Assembly (NCBI GenBank): GCA_019308745.1 | Contig: JAFDHO010000018.1 | Coordinates: 1 to 39,450, forward strand | Source of the DNA: Deltaproteobacteria bacterium | GTDB lineage: Bacteria; Desulfobacterota; DSM-4660; Desulfatiglandales; HGW-15 | Length of the DNA stretch: 39,450 nt | Reading direction: 5' to 3' | Shown here: piece after piece, positions 8,219 to 16,884 of the stretch | How positions within the stretch are numbered: the first letter of the stretch is position 1 | How the letters are laid out: every line of letters starts with the position of its first letter | The notes under the pieces: generated by a model | The model's database searches: none | Seen by the model: only the letters and a program-made list of their open reading frames with translations | What the model was told of the DNA's origin: nothing | Made by a program: the position numbers and the translations under genes

Positions 8219-9157
8219 ATGAGGAAAAAGGTTACCGTGGTTGGAGCAGGCCAGGTAGGCTCCACTACCGCCATGCGCATCGCAGAAAAGGAGCTCGCCG
8301 ATGTGGTGCTCATCGACATAATTGATGGAGTTCCCTTGGGGAAGGCACTGGATATCTATGAAGCCGGCTCCATAGAACAACACGATTGCAAGGTCTTTGG
8401 TTGCACGGACCAATACGACGATGCGAGAGATTCGGATATCGTCATAATCACGGCGGGAGTGGCCCGGAAACCCGGGATGAGCAGGGACGATCTCCTGGCG
8501 ACCAACATGGGGATAATGCGCTCTGTTGCAAAAGAAGTGGCCAGGGTTGCACCCGATTCCATCGTCATTGTGGTGAGTAACCCCCTTGATGCCATGTGCC
8601 ACGTGGCCTACGAAGTGACGGGGTTTTCCAAGAATAGGGTCATGGGGATGGCCGGTGTCCTTGACTCGGCCCGTTTTGCGGCCTTTATTGCGATGGAGCT
8701 GGACGTCTCCGTGGAAAACATCCAGACCTTTGTCCTGGGAGGTCATGGAGATACCATGGTACCCCTGCCCCGCTTTTCCACTGTTGCCGGCATCCCCATC
8801 CCTGAACTACTCCCGCCGGAGAGGATCGAGGCCCTTGTGGATAGAACCCGTAAGGCCGGCGCTGAGATCGTGGAACTGCTCAAGACGGGGAGTGCTTACT
8901 ACGCCCCTTCTTCAGCCGCTGTGGAAATGGCGGAAGCCATCCTCAAGGACAAGAAAAAGATCCTGCCCTGTTCGGTTTACCTGCAAGGGGAATACGGAAT
9001 CAGTGACCTGTTCGTAGGCGTACCCGCCAAATTGGGGGGACACGGCGTGGAAAAGATCATTGAGGTCAAATTGACCGAGGAAGAGATGGCGGCTCTGCAC
9101 AATTCGGCCCTGTCGGTGAAGAAACTCGTTGATGACATGAAGCGTCTTCAAGGATAG
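8219..9157 (+). CDS. mdh: Malate dehydrogenase (LDH-like type)
   Basis: 312 residues. NAD-dependent interconversion of malate and oxaloacetate in the cytosol. The N-terminal Rossmann glycine motif is VGAGQVGST (about 8-16). The active-site loop [13 protein letters not shown] has Arg at the discriminating position, which marks malate rather than lactate dehydrogenase. [19 protein letters not shown] and the catalytic-His motif [10 protein letters not shown] are all present. It belongs to the short tetrameric [LDH-like] MDH group found in many anaerobes and sulfate reducers. RBS GAGGAGGCTCGAT lies directly upstream of the ATG. It probably serves a complete or reverse TCA route. Confidence 0.95.
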   Translation: MRKKVTVVGAGQVGSTTAMRIAEKELADVVLIDIIDGVPLGKALDIYEAGSIEQHDCKVFGCTDQYDDARDSDIVIITAGVARKPGMSRDDLLATNMGIMRSVAKEVARVAPDSIVIVVSNPLDAMCHVAYEVTGFSKNRVMGMAGVLDSARFAAFIAMELDVSVENIQTFVLGGHGDTMVPLPRFSTVAGIPIPELLPPERIEALVDRTRKAGAEIVELLKTGSAYYAPSSAAVEMAEAILKDKKKILPCSVYLQGEYGISDLFVGVPAKLGGHGVEKIIEVKLTEEEMAALHNSALSVKKLVDDMKRLQG

Positions 9158-9340
9158 CCGCCTCAGCCCGGGGGTCTTCTCCAATCAGGCTCTTGCTCAA
9201 GAGATGGCGATGGGGGTGGCGCTAGGGGCTCTCACTGACCCTGCTCATAGGGGATACAGTCAGGATGTTTTGGACAACGGCCCTGTTGATGCAGTGAAAT
9301 GGGCCTCTTGAAACAGACCTTGCAGTTTCCGGGGTAGGAG

Positions 9341-9643
9341 ATGGTCAAGGGATCCAGGAAAAGGCCGCACGGCTCTCAGCTTCAACTTCTTGGGCAACTG
9401 GAAGAACTCGCTCGTTCCTTGAACATCGTGATACGTTATGAGAATCTGAAGAAAGAAGGCCCTTTTACAAAGGGAGGATTATGTAAGCTAAAGGGGGAGT
9501 ACCTGCTCATCGTCGATTCAAAGGCCCCGACGAGCGACCAGATTCAGACTCTCGCTGAGTCCTTGGTACGCTTCGACCTCAGTAAAGTCTATCTCAAGCC
9601 GGGGCTGAGGGAGTTCTTGGAACGGATGGAGCCCCACGGATAA
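9341..9643 (+). CDS. Hypothetical small basic protein
   Basis: 100 residues, 183 nt downstream of mdh on the same strand, with RBS GGGGTAGGAG just before the ATG. The N-terminal 15 residues are strongly basic; the rest alternates helix and strand (LEELARSLNIVIRYENL ... GEYLLIVDSKAPTSDQIQTLAESLVRFDLSKVYLKPGLREFLERM). The composition and good RBS make it a credible gene. I do not recognise a domain. It has no signal peptide or membrane segment. Confidence 0.65.
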   Translation: MVKGSRKRPHGSQLQLLGQLEELARSLNIVIRYENLKKEGPFTKGGLCKLKGEYLLIVDSKAPTSDQIQTLAESLVRFDLSKVYLKPGLREFLERMEPHG

Positions 9644-9758
9644 ACCCATGGCCCTGAGGACCTTGCCCATCTTTGTGGCCCGCTCTGGCCCGGTTCCCCG
9701 CCTTCCCTAGACGGGCCTCGCTCCCAAGCCGGCGAAAACCACTCGACCATGCATCCAC

Positions 9759-9780
9759 GGAGAAGACCTAGGGCTTCTCC
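9759..9780. terminator. Possible bidirectional terminator hairpin
   Basis: Perfect 7-bp stem GGAGAAG / CTTCTCC with an 8-nt loop, between the convergent small unknown gene (+) and accAD (-). No clear T-tract follows on either strand, so intrinsic termination is uncertain. Confidence 0.35.
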
Positions 9781-9810
9781 CGGGGCTTGAAAACAGCCTA
9801 AGCTCTTATA

Positions 9811-11685
9811 TCAGAACAGGTGAGATCGGGCACTGCTCTTCTTTGCCCTTTTTCTAGGCCGATAGTTTGTCCTCTTGTAGAGTTCAAGATATTTTGCGAT
9901 GGCCAGCTTCATGTCCTTTCGCTCGCAGATCTCTTGAATACCCCGTATCTCATGGTAATAGTCAAGATTGCCATAGATCTCCGCGGATATCTTATGGAGG
10001 TAATCCGACCTGACCAGTTTTTCCTCCACCTCGAAACCACTGGACTTCATCACCCTCGGGCCGGCGAAGATGACCAGGGCCCCCGGCTCTGCGATGATGA
10101 CATCTCCCAGGGCAGCATAGCTTGCAATTGCGCCGCCTGTCGAAGGATCCGCAAGTGCGGAAATATACGGAAGACCATGTCTTTTGAGTCTGTTTACGGA
10201 TTCGATCGTCTTGACCATCTGCATCAGTGCAGAAATACCTTCATATAGCCTGGCCCCTCCTGAACAGCACAGGCTTATGAGGGGGAGGTTCTCCTGTATG
10301 GCGTAATCCACGGCACGCCTGAATTTCTCACCAAATACGACCCCCATCGAGCCACCACAGTAATAGAACTCGCTGATGACCATGACTACCCTGAAGTGAT
10401 GAATCCTGGCACTACCGACAACGAGCGACTCCTTGAAATGGGATCTACCCTCTTGCCTGGCAAGGAAATCCCGATAGTAACCCGTAATTGCCTCCTCTGC
10501 CAGCAATTGGTCCACCGTGAGATTTCTATAAAGCTCGTGGAAGCTGCCCGTATCCGCAAGGCAGTCAATCCAACCCGTTGCCCCAAGGATATAAGAATAC
10601 CCGCATTCGGGGCACACATGGTGATTGTCCAAAAAGTCCTTCAAAGGGATGAGCTTGCCGCATCCGTTCTTCCTCTTTTCCTGCCCGGAAAGACCCCCGC
10701 ATTCAATATACTCCTTTGTGATCTCTTTCTGCTCCATGCGGCCATAGTCATCGCTAACCTCCGTTAAGCTGGAATAGTTTACTATCTTGATATCAGGCGG
10801 GGGTTTGTGAAAGGCCATCTTTATGGGTTTTTCTATGAAACGCCTTATGTCGTAGAACTTCCCACTCCCCTTGGAAAGCCCGTAGTGCTTTGCCCGCACT
10901 TGCCTTTTCTTGATCAATCTCTTGATCCTCACCCGGGACAGGTCTTTTATAGACTTTACAAGGCATTCCCGTATGTTGTCTGACATCTCCTTTACGTCAG
11001 TGACATCTTTTGGGGCAGGCACGATACGATCGATGACCCCCAGATTCTTGAGTTCCTTTGCCGTGGGCTTCAATATGGTCAACGCATCTCTTATCCGTGT
11101 TGCGTCCCTGAAGACGATGGAGGCCATGCTCTCCGGGGGGGCAGTTGCATAGAGCGCATCCTCCAATTGCCACCTCATGTCCGTAACTTGAATGGCCAAC
11201 GCACCTCCACTGCCTCCTTCTCCGAGGATGATGGAGATGGTGCGCACCGGTATGGTCAAGAACTCCTTTATGAGGTGGGCAATAAAGAATGCCTGGAACC
11301 GTTGGGCCGAATACATGGATATATCAGCCCCGTAAGTGTCAATAAGACTGAGGATGAATGTCCTATCCGGATCAGAGGTCTTTGCCCTTTTCAAGATCCT
11401 GAGGATCTGGGAATGATCATCGGAGGTCAGCATTCCGTAATTGAGCCTCTTGAGATCTTCTTTGCTTTTCAGGTCTTCCGGCCTTGGCTTCTGTTGCCCT
11501 ATGACGTAGAGCTTCTTGTTTTGAAAATTACAGGAACCTGCTATCAGAGACACTCCTGTAGGGTTGATTGCCTTGAAGTCGGGAAAGATCTGCTCGACTA
11601 TATCGGATGCCCTCGGACGATAGGGGTGCCTTGTGCGCTTTTTGAATATTTCGACGATATCTAGTTTTTCCAATGGATTTGCCAT
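9811..11685 (-). CDS. Fused acetyl-CoA carboxylase carboxyltransferase, alpha-beta (AccA-AccD)
   Basis: 624 residues. The N-terminal half (1 to about 315) is AccA-like: GEGGSGGALAIQVTD at 155-169 and the YATAPPESMASI oxyanion region. The C-terminal half (about 325-610) is AccD-like: a zinc ribbon (C329, C342, C358, C361) and CCSGGARLYEGISALMQM around 473-488. The single polypeptide would be the carboxyltransferase that moves CO2 from biotin (BCCP) to acetyl-CoA to make malonyl-CoA. The first zinc knuckle is expanded to CxxxxxxxxxxxxC instead of CxxC. The order alpha then beta is the reverse of eukaryotic multidomain ACC. accB and accC are not in the window. RBS GGAAGG lies 9 nt before the ATG, with a promoter at 11757-11785. 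It could act on another short acyl-CoA. Confidence 0.9.
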   Translation of the reverse strand: MANPLEKLDIVEIFKKRTRHPYRPRASDIVEQIFPDFKAINPTGVSLIAGSCNFQNKKLYVIGQQKPRPEDLKSKEDLKRLNYGMLTSDDHSQILRILKRAKTSDPDRTFILSLIDTYGADISMYSAQRFQAFFIAHLIKEFLTIPVRTISIILGEGGSGGALAIQVTDMRWQLEDALYATAPPESMASIVFRDATRIRDALTILKPTAKELKNLGVIDRIVPAPKDVTDVKEMSDNIRECLVKSIKDLSRVRIKRLIKKRQVRAKHYGLSKGSGKFYDIRRFIEKPIKMAFHKPPPDIKIVNYSSLTEVSDDYGRMEQKEITKEYIECGGLSGQEKRKNGCGKLIPLKDFLDNHHVCPECGYSYILGATGWIDCLADTGSFHELYRNLTVDQLLAEEAITGYYRDFLARQEGRSHFKESLVVGSARIHHFRVVMVISEFYYCGGSMGVVFGEKFRRAVDYAIQENLPLISLCCSGGARLYEGISALMQMVKTIESVNRLKRHGLPYISALADPSTGGAIASYAALGDVIIAEPGALVIFAGPRVMKSSGFEVEEKLVRSDYLHKISAEIYGNLDYYHEIRGIQEICERKDMKLAIAKYLELYKRTNYRPRKRAKKSSARSHLF

Positions 11686-11756
11686 TTATGTTATCCTTCC
11701 AGAGAAAGCGGCCAATCTTCGCTCGCATGCCCAAGATCCTGGCACCGGACCACATA

Positions 11757-11785
11757 ATTGTATCTTCTCGTCTTCCTCTTATCAA
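11757..11785 (-). promoter_or_regulatory. sigma70-type promoter of accAD
   Basis: On the minus strand: TTGATA (11780-11785), 17-nt spacer, TACAAT (11757-11762); each box matches consensus at five of six positions. It lies about 72 nt before the accAD start. The rest of the 11686-11967 gap shows nothing recognisable. Confidence 0.6.
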
Positions 11786-11967
11786 CCTCCCTTTCCAATT
11801 AAATCCCTTTCCCAAGATATCTATTTCCGGGCCTTGACCGGGTTTTGGTGTTCGTTCCTCTCCGCCACCGGGTCCTGGGTCCTGCGTTGAGGAGACAATC
11901 CTTACGCTCTCGTCTCCGGGGAGGACTTGGGATATGGATCAGTGGGAGGCGAATTGGTGCCCTTTTC

Positions 11968-12441
11968 TCAGCACGGTGTGGGGGGGCGCGAATTGAAGTA
12001 ATCCCTTAGGATGATTCCGTGATCAAAGGCCAGACTCTCAGGTAGGCTGTCCTGTCCAAATACTCCTATCTCGGCAGCGTCATCAGCCGCCCTGGGCCTT
12101 CCTTCCGCCCTTGCCACAAAGACGAAGGTGATCGTGTGGTGCCTTGGATCCCTTTCAGGGTCAGAATAGGCCCCGAGACCTGAAACAATACTGATATCCA
12201 GCGATGTCTCCTCCTTTGCCTCCCTGACGGCTGCCTGCTCCAGGCTCTCCCCGTAATTGACAAACCCGCCTGGCAATGCCCACCCATAGGGGGGGGTTTT
12301 CCTCTTTATGAGCACTATGCCACCACCATCAACCTCTATTATGATATCCACCGTTGGAAGGGGATTGCGGTATCGCTCAACGGGCTTGCCGCAATGGGGA
12401 CATGTGATATGATCCTTCACCCTTGTCGATTTCTTCTCCAT
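11968..12441 (-). CDS. Nudix hydrolase with N-terminal zinc ribbon
   Basis: 157 residues from the ATG at 12441. It opens with a half zinc ribbon ([23 protein letters not shown]), then the Nudix box [26 protein letters not shown], matching Gx5Ex7REUxEExGU except that the usual Gly after EE is Ser. It hydrolyses a nucleoside diphosphate-X such as ADP-ribose or an oxidised nucleotide; zinc-ribbon Nudix proteins are often ADP-ribose or NADH pyrophosphatases. The open frame extends to 12522, but those extra 27 codons ([17 protein letters not shown]...) lie inside a MITE-like repeat and are not conserved protein, so I start at MEKKST. No SD is visible there because the repeat abuts the start codon. 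Confidence 0.85.
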   Translation of the reverse strand: MEKKSTRVKDHITCPHCGKPVERYRNPLPTVDIIIEVDGGGIVLIKRKTPPYGWALPGGFVNYGESLEQAAVREAKEETSLDISIVSGLGAYSDPERDPRHHTITFVFVARAEGRPRAADDAAEIGVFGQDSLPESLAFDHGIILRDYFNSRPPTPC

Positions 12442-12547
12442 GTTCAGTGCCGTTGCCAAAGTCTTGGGAGGAATTTGATTGAGCCTTGTGAAAAGACCTC
12501 CCGAGGGGCTAACCACCATCATTGTTGTGCTTCGGCCAACAGCCGGT
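12442..12547 (-). repeat. Half copy of the MITE-like repeat
   Basis: Read on the minus strand it matches, at roughly 85 percent by eye, the left half of the elements at 17817 and 32884: the outer end (CCGGCTGTTGGCC), inner arm (GGGAGGTCTTTTCACAAGGC) and adjoining core up to the GGCAACGGCAC motif. The right half is missing. The copy ends exactly at the Nudix start codon and supplies the last codons and the stop of the upstream CDP-alcohol phosphatidyltransferase gene. Confidence 0.75.
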
Positions 12548-13201
12548 CAAGAGCTGGTTCCGCACCAGGAATATCCTGTAAAGGGCAGTCAGGTTTGATG
12601 ATACGGCCAAGACAATCAATGTCACTACCATAAGCAGGGTGCCGATTTTTGGGATCGACCCCAGAAGGGATCCTATGATCAGCAGGGTTATTCTTTCGGG
12701 TCTTTGCATGAGACCCTTCTTGCACTCAATGCCCAGGCCTTCGGCCCTGGCCCTTGTGTAACTCACCATATAGGAGCCCACGATAGCCAATATGATGATG
12801 ATCACCACAGTGGGCATGGGATCACTGTTTACCCGGGCACCAGGGACATGTAGCAGGGCATCTCCTCCGGAAAAATGGTAGGCCAGCCCCAGGAAAAGAA
12901 ACATGTCACTGTACCTGTCCAGTGTACTGTCAAAAAAAGCGCCAAAAGGACTGTTCTTACGAGTGGCCCTTGCGACGACGCCGTCCAGGGTATCAAAGGT
13001 CCCAGCAATGACCACCACCCACGCCGCCCAGAAGAAGGCCCCCATGCTATATACGATCCCAGCCACTATACTAAGGATGAATCCGAACAGAGAAAGGGCG
13101 TTCGGGTGGATCCCGACTCTTGCGAAAAACTTCCCCAAAGGCCCTATTGTCCTTAAGTATCTCTCCCGATTCTTGTCACTTATGAACACAAAGCTGACCA
13201 T
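12509..13201 (-). CDS. CDP-alcohol phosphatidyltransferase
   Basis: 230 residues, an integral membrane enzyme. The family signature DGxxARxxxxxxxxGxxxDxxxD is present as [30 protein letters not shown] (Asp residues that bind the CDP-diacylglycerol metal pair). Hydrophobic segments before and after give about six TM helices. It moves a phosphatidyl group from a CDP-alcohol to an acceptor such as inositol-phosphate or glycerol-phosphate. The acceptor is not determinable here; it differs from standard PgsA in having a long N-terminal cytosolic start ([32 protein letters not shown]) reminiscent of archaeal and deltaproteobacterial AIP-synthase-like proteins. The last dozen residues ([12 protein letters not shown]) and the stop codon come from an inserted repeat, so the native C-terminus has been replaced. 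Confidence 0.87.
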   Translation of the reverse strand: MVSFVFISDKNRERYLRTIGPLGKFFARVGIHPNALSLFGFILSIVAGIVYSMGAFFWAAWVVVIAGTFDTLDGVVARATRKNSPFGAFFDSTLDRYSDMFLFLGLAYHFSGGDALLHVPGARVNSDPMPTVVIIIILAIVGSYMVSYTRARAEGLGIECKKGLMQRPERITLLIIGSLLGSIPKIGTLLMVVTLIVLAVSSNLTALYRIFLVRNQLLTGCWPKHNNDGG

Positions 13202-13299
13202 GTCTCCACTTCAACTCTCCAAGGGATGGGAACGGTCTGCATACGATGCAGGGTTTTCCAGAAGATATCAAAGAGTTCCGCCATTGTCAAAACGGCCCC

Positions 13300-13710
13300 C
13301 TAGATGGGGTTCGTCATCAACTTCGTGGCACGGATACTTTCTCCAACCTCTCCCGTGATTATCCTATAAAGGGGAGCCTTCCACATCTTGTTTTGCAGCT
13401 GAACCCCTCCTTTCCTTCTTGAAATCTCCTTTCTCGCCAGGACCTTCAGCAAAATCATATCATTTGACCCGTATTTTGGCTCCTGTACCCTGCCTGCCAT
13501 TTTATATGCAAAAGTAATCATGGCAATGGAGGTCACGGCATTTCTATCTCCTCCATAGTCCCTGATGGTAATATCCACCGAACCGACGCGATCGAGTATG
13601 GTCTCGGGGACGTCCATTAGGGTAGTCCTCTTGTCAAACTCCCGGGACAACCATTCGAAGTTCTCTTTCCCTATCATTTCAACGATACCTAACGTAGGGG
13701 CTCGGCCCAT
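13300..13710 (-). CDS. Hypothetical protein upstream of the phosphatidyltransferase gene
   Basis: 136 residues, no recognised domain. The sequence has a regular soluble-protein composition (DRVGSVDITIRDYGGDRNAVTSIAMITFAYKMAGRV ... SRRKGGVQLQNKMWKAPLYRIITGEVGESIRATKL) with no signal peptide or TM segment. AGGAGG lies 13 nt before the ATG, slightly long. It is 98 nt upstream of the CDP-alcohol phosphatidyltransferase gene and may be cotranscribed with it. The start could be a little upstream or downstream. Confidence 0.6.
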   Translation of the reverse strand: MGRAPTLGIVEMIGKENFEWLSREFDKRTTLMDVPETILDRVGSVDITIRDYGGDRNAVTSIAMITFAYKMAGRVQEPKYGSNDMILLKVLARKEISRRKGGVQLQNKMWKAPLYRIITGEVGESIRATKLMTNPI

Positions 13711-13761
13711 GTCCTATCAAGTACCTCCTGCTCTATGATAACCGGATCCGGCGGCTCCTAT

Positions 13762-14076
13762 TCAGTGAGGCTCCCCCGGCAGGAGCCGGGCAATCCTGGC
13801 GAAGGCGAGTGGGGTCACCCAAAGATCTTTGCCCTCCAGTAGGCCACCCCTGAATCGGAGTTTGCCCTCACTACCCCCCTCTAAGATATAGAATGGTTCA
13901 ATGCAAATCAACACATATCCCTCTCCATTCCCATTCTCCCTTGTCCATTCCTTTCTTGCCCGGCAACAGGGCTCCGGGTCGAATTTCGTCAGGAACACCA
14001 GGGTCGCTCGGATGGTTGGAAGCCTTGGGAGCGTTGGGAACGGTTGGGAACGTTTGATTGGTTCAATTCGTCTCAT
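13762..14076 (-). CDS. Doubtful small ORF
   Basis: A 104-codon open frame in an otherwise empty region. The C-terminal half (GYVLICIEPFYILEGG ... GKDLWVTPLAFARIARLLPGEPH) looks protein-like, but the N-terminal third runs through the 9-nt repeat tract and there is no RBS. I list it only because nothing else explains 13.76-13.90 kb. Confidence 0.15.
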   Translation of the reverse strand: MRRIEPIKRSQPFPTLPRLPTIRATLVFLTKFDPEPCCRARKEWTRENGNGEGYVLICIEPFYILEGGSEGKLRFRGGLLEGKDLWVTPLAFARIARLLPGEPH

Positions 14077-14095
14077 TTGTCTTATTAGTTACCAG
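14010..14095. repeat. 9-nt-phased degenerate repeat tract A
   Basis: Five consecutive units of 9-10 nt close to GGAGCGTTG (14010-14055), followed by TTTGATTGG / TTCAATTCG / TCTCATTTG / TCTTATTAG-like units. The same unit types recur at about 20.9, 21.14-21.23, 31.27, 32.65 and 36.2 kb. Confidence 0.65.
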
Positions 14096-14242
14096 ATTTT
14101 TCCCAACTCCCCGAATCCCTTCTCTTTCTCCTTACTGCTTGCTGCTCACTTTTACTTGCCTCCAGCCCCAAAACCCTGATCGGCTGCCCTGACAGGTATT
14201 GTGCACAATCCTGATCGGATATCAATGATGCCCACTTTTTGT

Positions 14243-14272
14243 TTGACTTATGATAAGTTTATTATATATAAT
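14243..14272 (+). promoter_or_regulatory. Strong sigma70 promoter of the SPFH operon
   Basis: TTGACT at 14243-14248, 18-nt spacer, perfect TATAAT at 14267-14272, set in a very AT-rich stretch (14240-14300) that contrasts with the GC-rich surroundings. It lies about 46 nt before the ATG. Confidence 0.75.
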
Positions 14273-14317
14273 TATTTATAATTATAACAAGGAAAACAAA
14301 ATTCGGAGGAAACCCCT

Positions 14318-15448
14318 ATGGGAAATGACAACCTGATCTTCATGGAAGTCCTGGAATGGTTCGACGACACTGGAAAGGAACTGGTCCATAGATTACCCGA
14401 AAAGGGTTCGGGGGAGATAAAGTTTGGGGCCCAACTGACCGTGCGGGATAGTCAGGCCGCTGTATTCTTTTATCAGGGAAAGGCGGTGGAGGCCTTCGGG
14501 CCGGGCCGTCATACACTCAAGACCGCAAATATTCCCATCTTGACAAAGCTGGCCAGTATACCTTGGGGGCTGTCGAGCCCACTCAGGGCAGAAGTCTATT
14601 TCGTCAACCTCAAGGTATTTACCAGTCTCAAATGGGGCACCCGTGACCCGGTTGCCTTCAAGGACTCGGAGCTGGGGCTTATTCGCCTCAGGGCCTTTGG
14701 TGTCTTCAACTTACAGGTGGTGCAGCCCCTCCTGTTTGTGAACACCCTCGTGGGGACCCAAGGGATGTTCACAACGAAGGAGATTGAGGAATATCTTAAC
14801 CGGGTCATCGTATCGAGATTCAATGATTACATGGGCGAGACCATTGATTCCATACTCAATCTCCCCGCCAAGTATGATGAGTTATCCGAAGGGCTTGCCA
14901 AGAGGCTCCAGGACGACTTTTCCCATTTCGGAATGGGTCTCCATGATCTCTACATCAATGCCATCACGCCTCCGCCAGAGGTCCAGAAGGCCATTGACGA
15001 CAGGGCACGCATGGGTGTCTTCAAGGACATGAATAAACTCATGCAGATGAAAGCTGCCATGGCCATGGAAAAGGCCGCCGAATCAGAGGGTGGAGCCGGG
15101 CCCGGGATGGGTATGGGTATGGGGTTCATGATGCCCGCCATGTTTGCCCAGTACTTCTCGGGTGCCAAACCGGGATCCGACCAAACCCCTTCCGGAGAGG
15201 GATTTTCATGCCCTGAATGCCAAAACCCTGTCCCCAGGGACGCCAAGTTCTGCCCCCGGTGCGGGCACCAATTGCTCGTCTTTAGAGAATGCACCAATTG
15301 TGGGAAAAACCTTGCGCCAAACGCCAAGTTCTGCTCCCGCTGCGGTCACCCCGCTGAGGAGAAGCCGAAATCCAAGTTCTGCCCCAAGTGTGGGGAAGAG
15401 AATCTCCCGGATTCTCTCTTTTGCAACAAATGCGGCGAAAAGGTCTAG
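14318..15448 (+). CDS. SPFH-domain protein with C-terminal zinc ribbons (YdjI/virion-core-like)
   Basis: 376 residues. Residues 1 to about 225 form the SPFH/band-7-like domain of the YdjI group (LTVRDSQAAVFFYQGKAVEAFGPGRHTLKTANIPIL, then PLRAEVYFVNLKVFTSLKWGTRDPVAFKD). A helical oligomerisation part follows, then a Gly/Met-rich linker (GPGMGMGMGFMMPAMF, about 266-283). The C-terminus carries three zinc ribbons in double-zinc-ribbon (DZANK-like) style: CPEC/CPRC, CTNC/CSRC, CPKC/CNKC. In Bacillus, YdjI sits with a PspA-type protein and zinc-ribbon partners in an envelope-stress operon. Here the partner gene follows 62 nt later and no PspA is present. RBS CGGAGG lies 10 nt before the ATG. Confidence 0.88.
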   Translation: MGNDNLIFMEVLEWFDDTGKELVHRLPEKGSGEIKFGAQLTVRDSQAAVFFYQGKAVEAFGPGRHTLKTANIPILTKLASIPWGLSSPLRAEVYFVNLKVFTSLKWGTRDPVAFKDSELGLIRLRAFGVFNLQVVQPLLFVNTLVGTQGMFTTKEIEEYLNRVIVSRFNDYMGETIDSILNLPAKYDELSEGLAKRLQDDFSHFGMGLHDLYINAITPPPEVQKAIDDRARMGVFKDMNKLMQMKAAMAMEKAAESEGGAGPGMGMGMGFMMPAMFAQYFSGAKPGSDQTPSGEGFSCPECQNPVPRDAKFCPRCGHQLLVFRECTNCGKNLAPNAKFCSRCGHPAEEKPKSKFCPKCGEENLPDSLFCNKCGEKV

Positions 15449-15510
15449 AACTGTCTTGGCCGTGACCACCGGGACTTCCCGATGCCAGGTAATGAAGAGA
15501 AACGACAACC

Positions 15511-16737
15511 ATGTCCAACTTCCTGATCGATTATCAATGTCCCCAGTGCGGGGCTCCCGCGACACTTCAAGAGACTGACCATCTGTTTGCCTGCGAGTTC
15601 TGCAAAGTCAAGTCCTATCTCTTGAGCAGGGTGTACCGTTACCTGCTCCCCAACTCCGCGCCGGAAGGCAAGGAATTGATCTATCTCCCATACTGGCGCT
15701 TCAAAGGTATGCTGTTTTCTTGCGTCCCTGACGGCATCCAACACCGAATTGTGGATGTCAGTCACCTTGGCTTGACCTCCCCCTATTTTCCCCCCTCTCT
15801 CGGTCTTCGTAGTCAGACCCTGAAGCTCAAGTTTGTCTCGCCCGACACAAAAGGGGTCTTCCTCAGGCCAAGCCTCAAATATCAAGAGGCCGAAAAGATC
15901 ATTGAGGAAAGACTTGCTGCCGTCTTTCCGAAGCCTATTTACACGCAGGGCTTTATCGGGGAGGCGCTCAGCATCATTTACTCCCCCTTTTATGTCAACG
16001 GAAGGGTCTACGATGCCGTATTGAACAGATCCACCTCACCCGACCTCCCTCCTGAGTTCGATATATCCCAGTACCAGGGCGGGCCTGCGAACTGGGAGGT
16101 CAAATTCGTCCCGGCCCTTTGCCCCCATTGCGGTTGGGACCTTGATGGAGAAAGAGACTCCCTAGCCCTAGACTGTGTCAACTGCAATTCGGTCTGGTTT
16201 CCTGGCAAGGAAGGCTTCGCAAACATCTCCTTCGCACACATACCCGTAGGAGGTGATCCTTCCATCTTTTTGCCCTTCTGGCGCATAAAGGCGCGGACAT
16301 CAGGTATTGCCCTTGACTCCTATGCCGACCTTGTCAAGGTCGCCAACTTGCCCAAGGTGGTCCAAGAGGAATGGAAGAGCAAGGAATTCCGATTCTGGGC
16401 CCCGGCCTTTAAGGTGAGACCCGAGAGTTTCATGAAATTCTCCAGGAATCTGACCCTCTCCCAACCGGATGGTGACTGGCCCCATACGCTCCCTGACGCC
16501 CCCCTCTATCCCGTCACCCTTCCGGTTCAAGAGGCTGCGGAGAGCCTGAAGCTCACCCTCGCCAGTTTTATCAAGCCACCGGGCATTATGTACCCCAGGT
16601 TACCTGATATAGAAATAGATGCAGAGAGCTTCTTTCTTGTGTATGTCCCCTTCCACGAAAGGGGCATGGAGCTGTACCACGAGCCCTTTCGCCTCCGCAT
16701 CAACAAGAACCTCCTTGCCTATGCAAGGCACCTGTAA
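15511..16737 (+). CDS. Zinc-ribbon partner protein of the SPFH protein
   Basis: 408 residues, no known catalytic domain. Two zinc ribbons: the N-terminal one CPQCGA ... CEFCK (about 10-32) and a central one CPHCGW ... CVNCNS (about 203-230). The regions after each ribbon share a pattern (IYLPYWRFKGM / IFLPFWRIKAR), so the protein looks like two related modules, each a ribbon plus a beta-rich domain. A C-terminal module ends LVYVPFHERGMELYHEPFRLRINKN. It likely works with the SPFH protein at the membrane, by analogy with zinc-ribbon proteins next to YdjI in other bacteria. RBS is weak (GAAGAG). Confidence 0.72.
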   Translation: MSNFLIDYQCPQCGAPATLQETDHLFACEFCKVKSYLLSRVYRYLLPNSAPEGKELIYLPYWRFKGMLFSCVPDGIQHRIVDVSHLGLTSPYFPPSLGLRSQTLKLKFVSPDTKGVFLRPSLKYQEAEKIIEERLAAVFPKPIYTQGFIGEALSIIYSPFYVNGRVYDAVLNRSTSPDLPPEFDISQYQGGPANWEVKFVPALCPHCGWDLDGERDSLALDCVNCNSVWFPGKEGFANISFAHIPVGGDPSIFLPFWRIKARTSGIALDSYADLVKVANLPKVVQEEWKSKEFRFWAPAFKVRPESFMKFSRNLTLSQPDGDWPHTLPDAPLYPVTLPVQEAAESLKLTLASFIKPPGIMYPRLPDIEIDAESFFLVYVPFHERGMELYHEPFRLRINKNLLAYARHL

Positions 16738-16884
16738 CGGAAGCGGAAATACCCGCCTCCGGTCGGGATCGTGCATCCGGAACCCTTTGAATCAAAGCTG
16801 GCCAACAACAGGGCCTTTCCAGGTTTACGGAGGGTCCCAACCGATAAGCGATGGAAAAGGTAGAATATTTTCCGGATTGCACCT

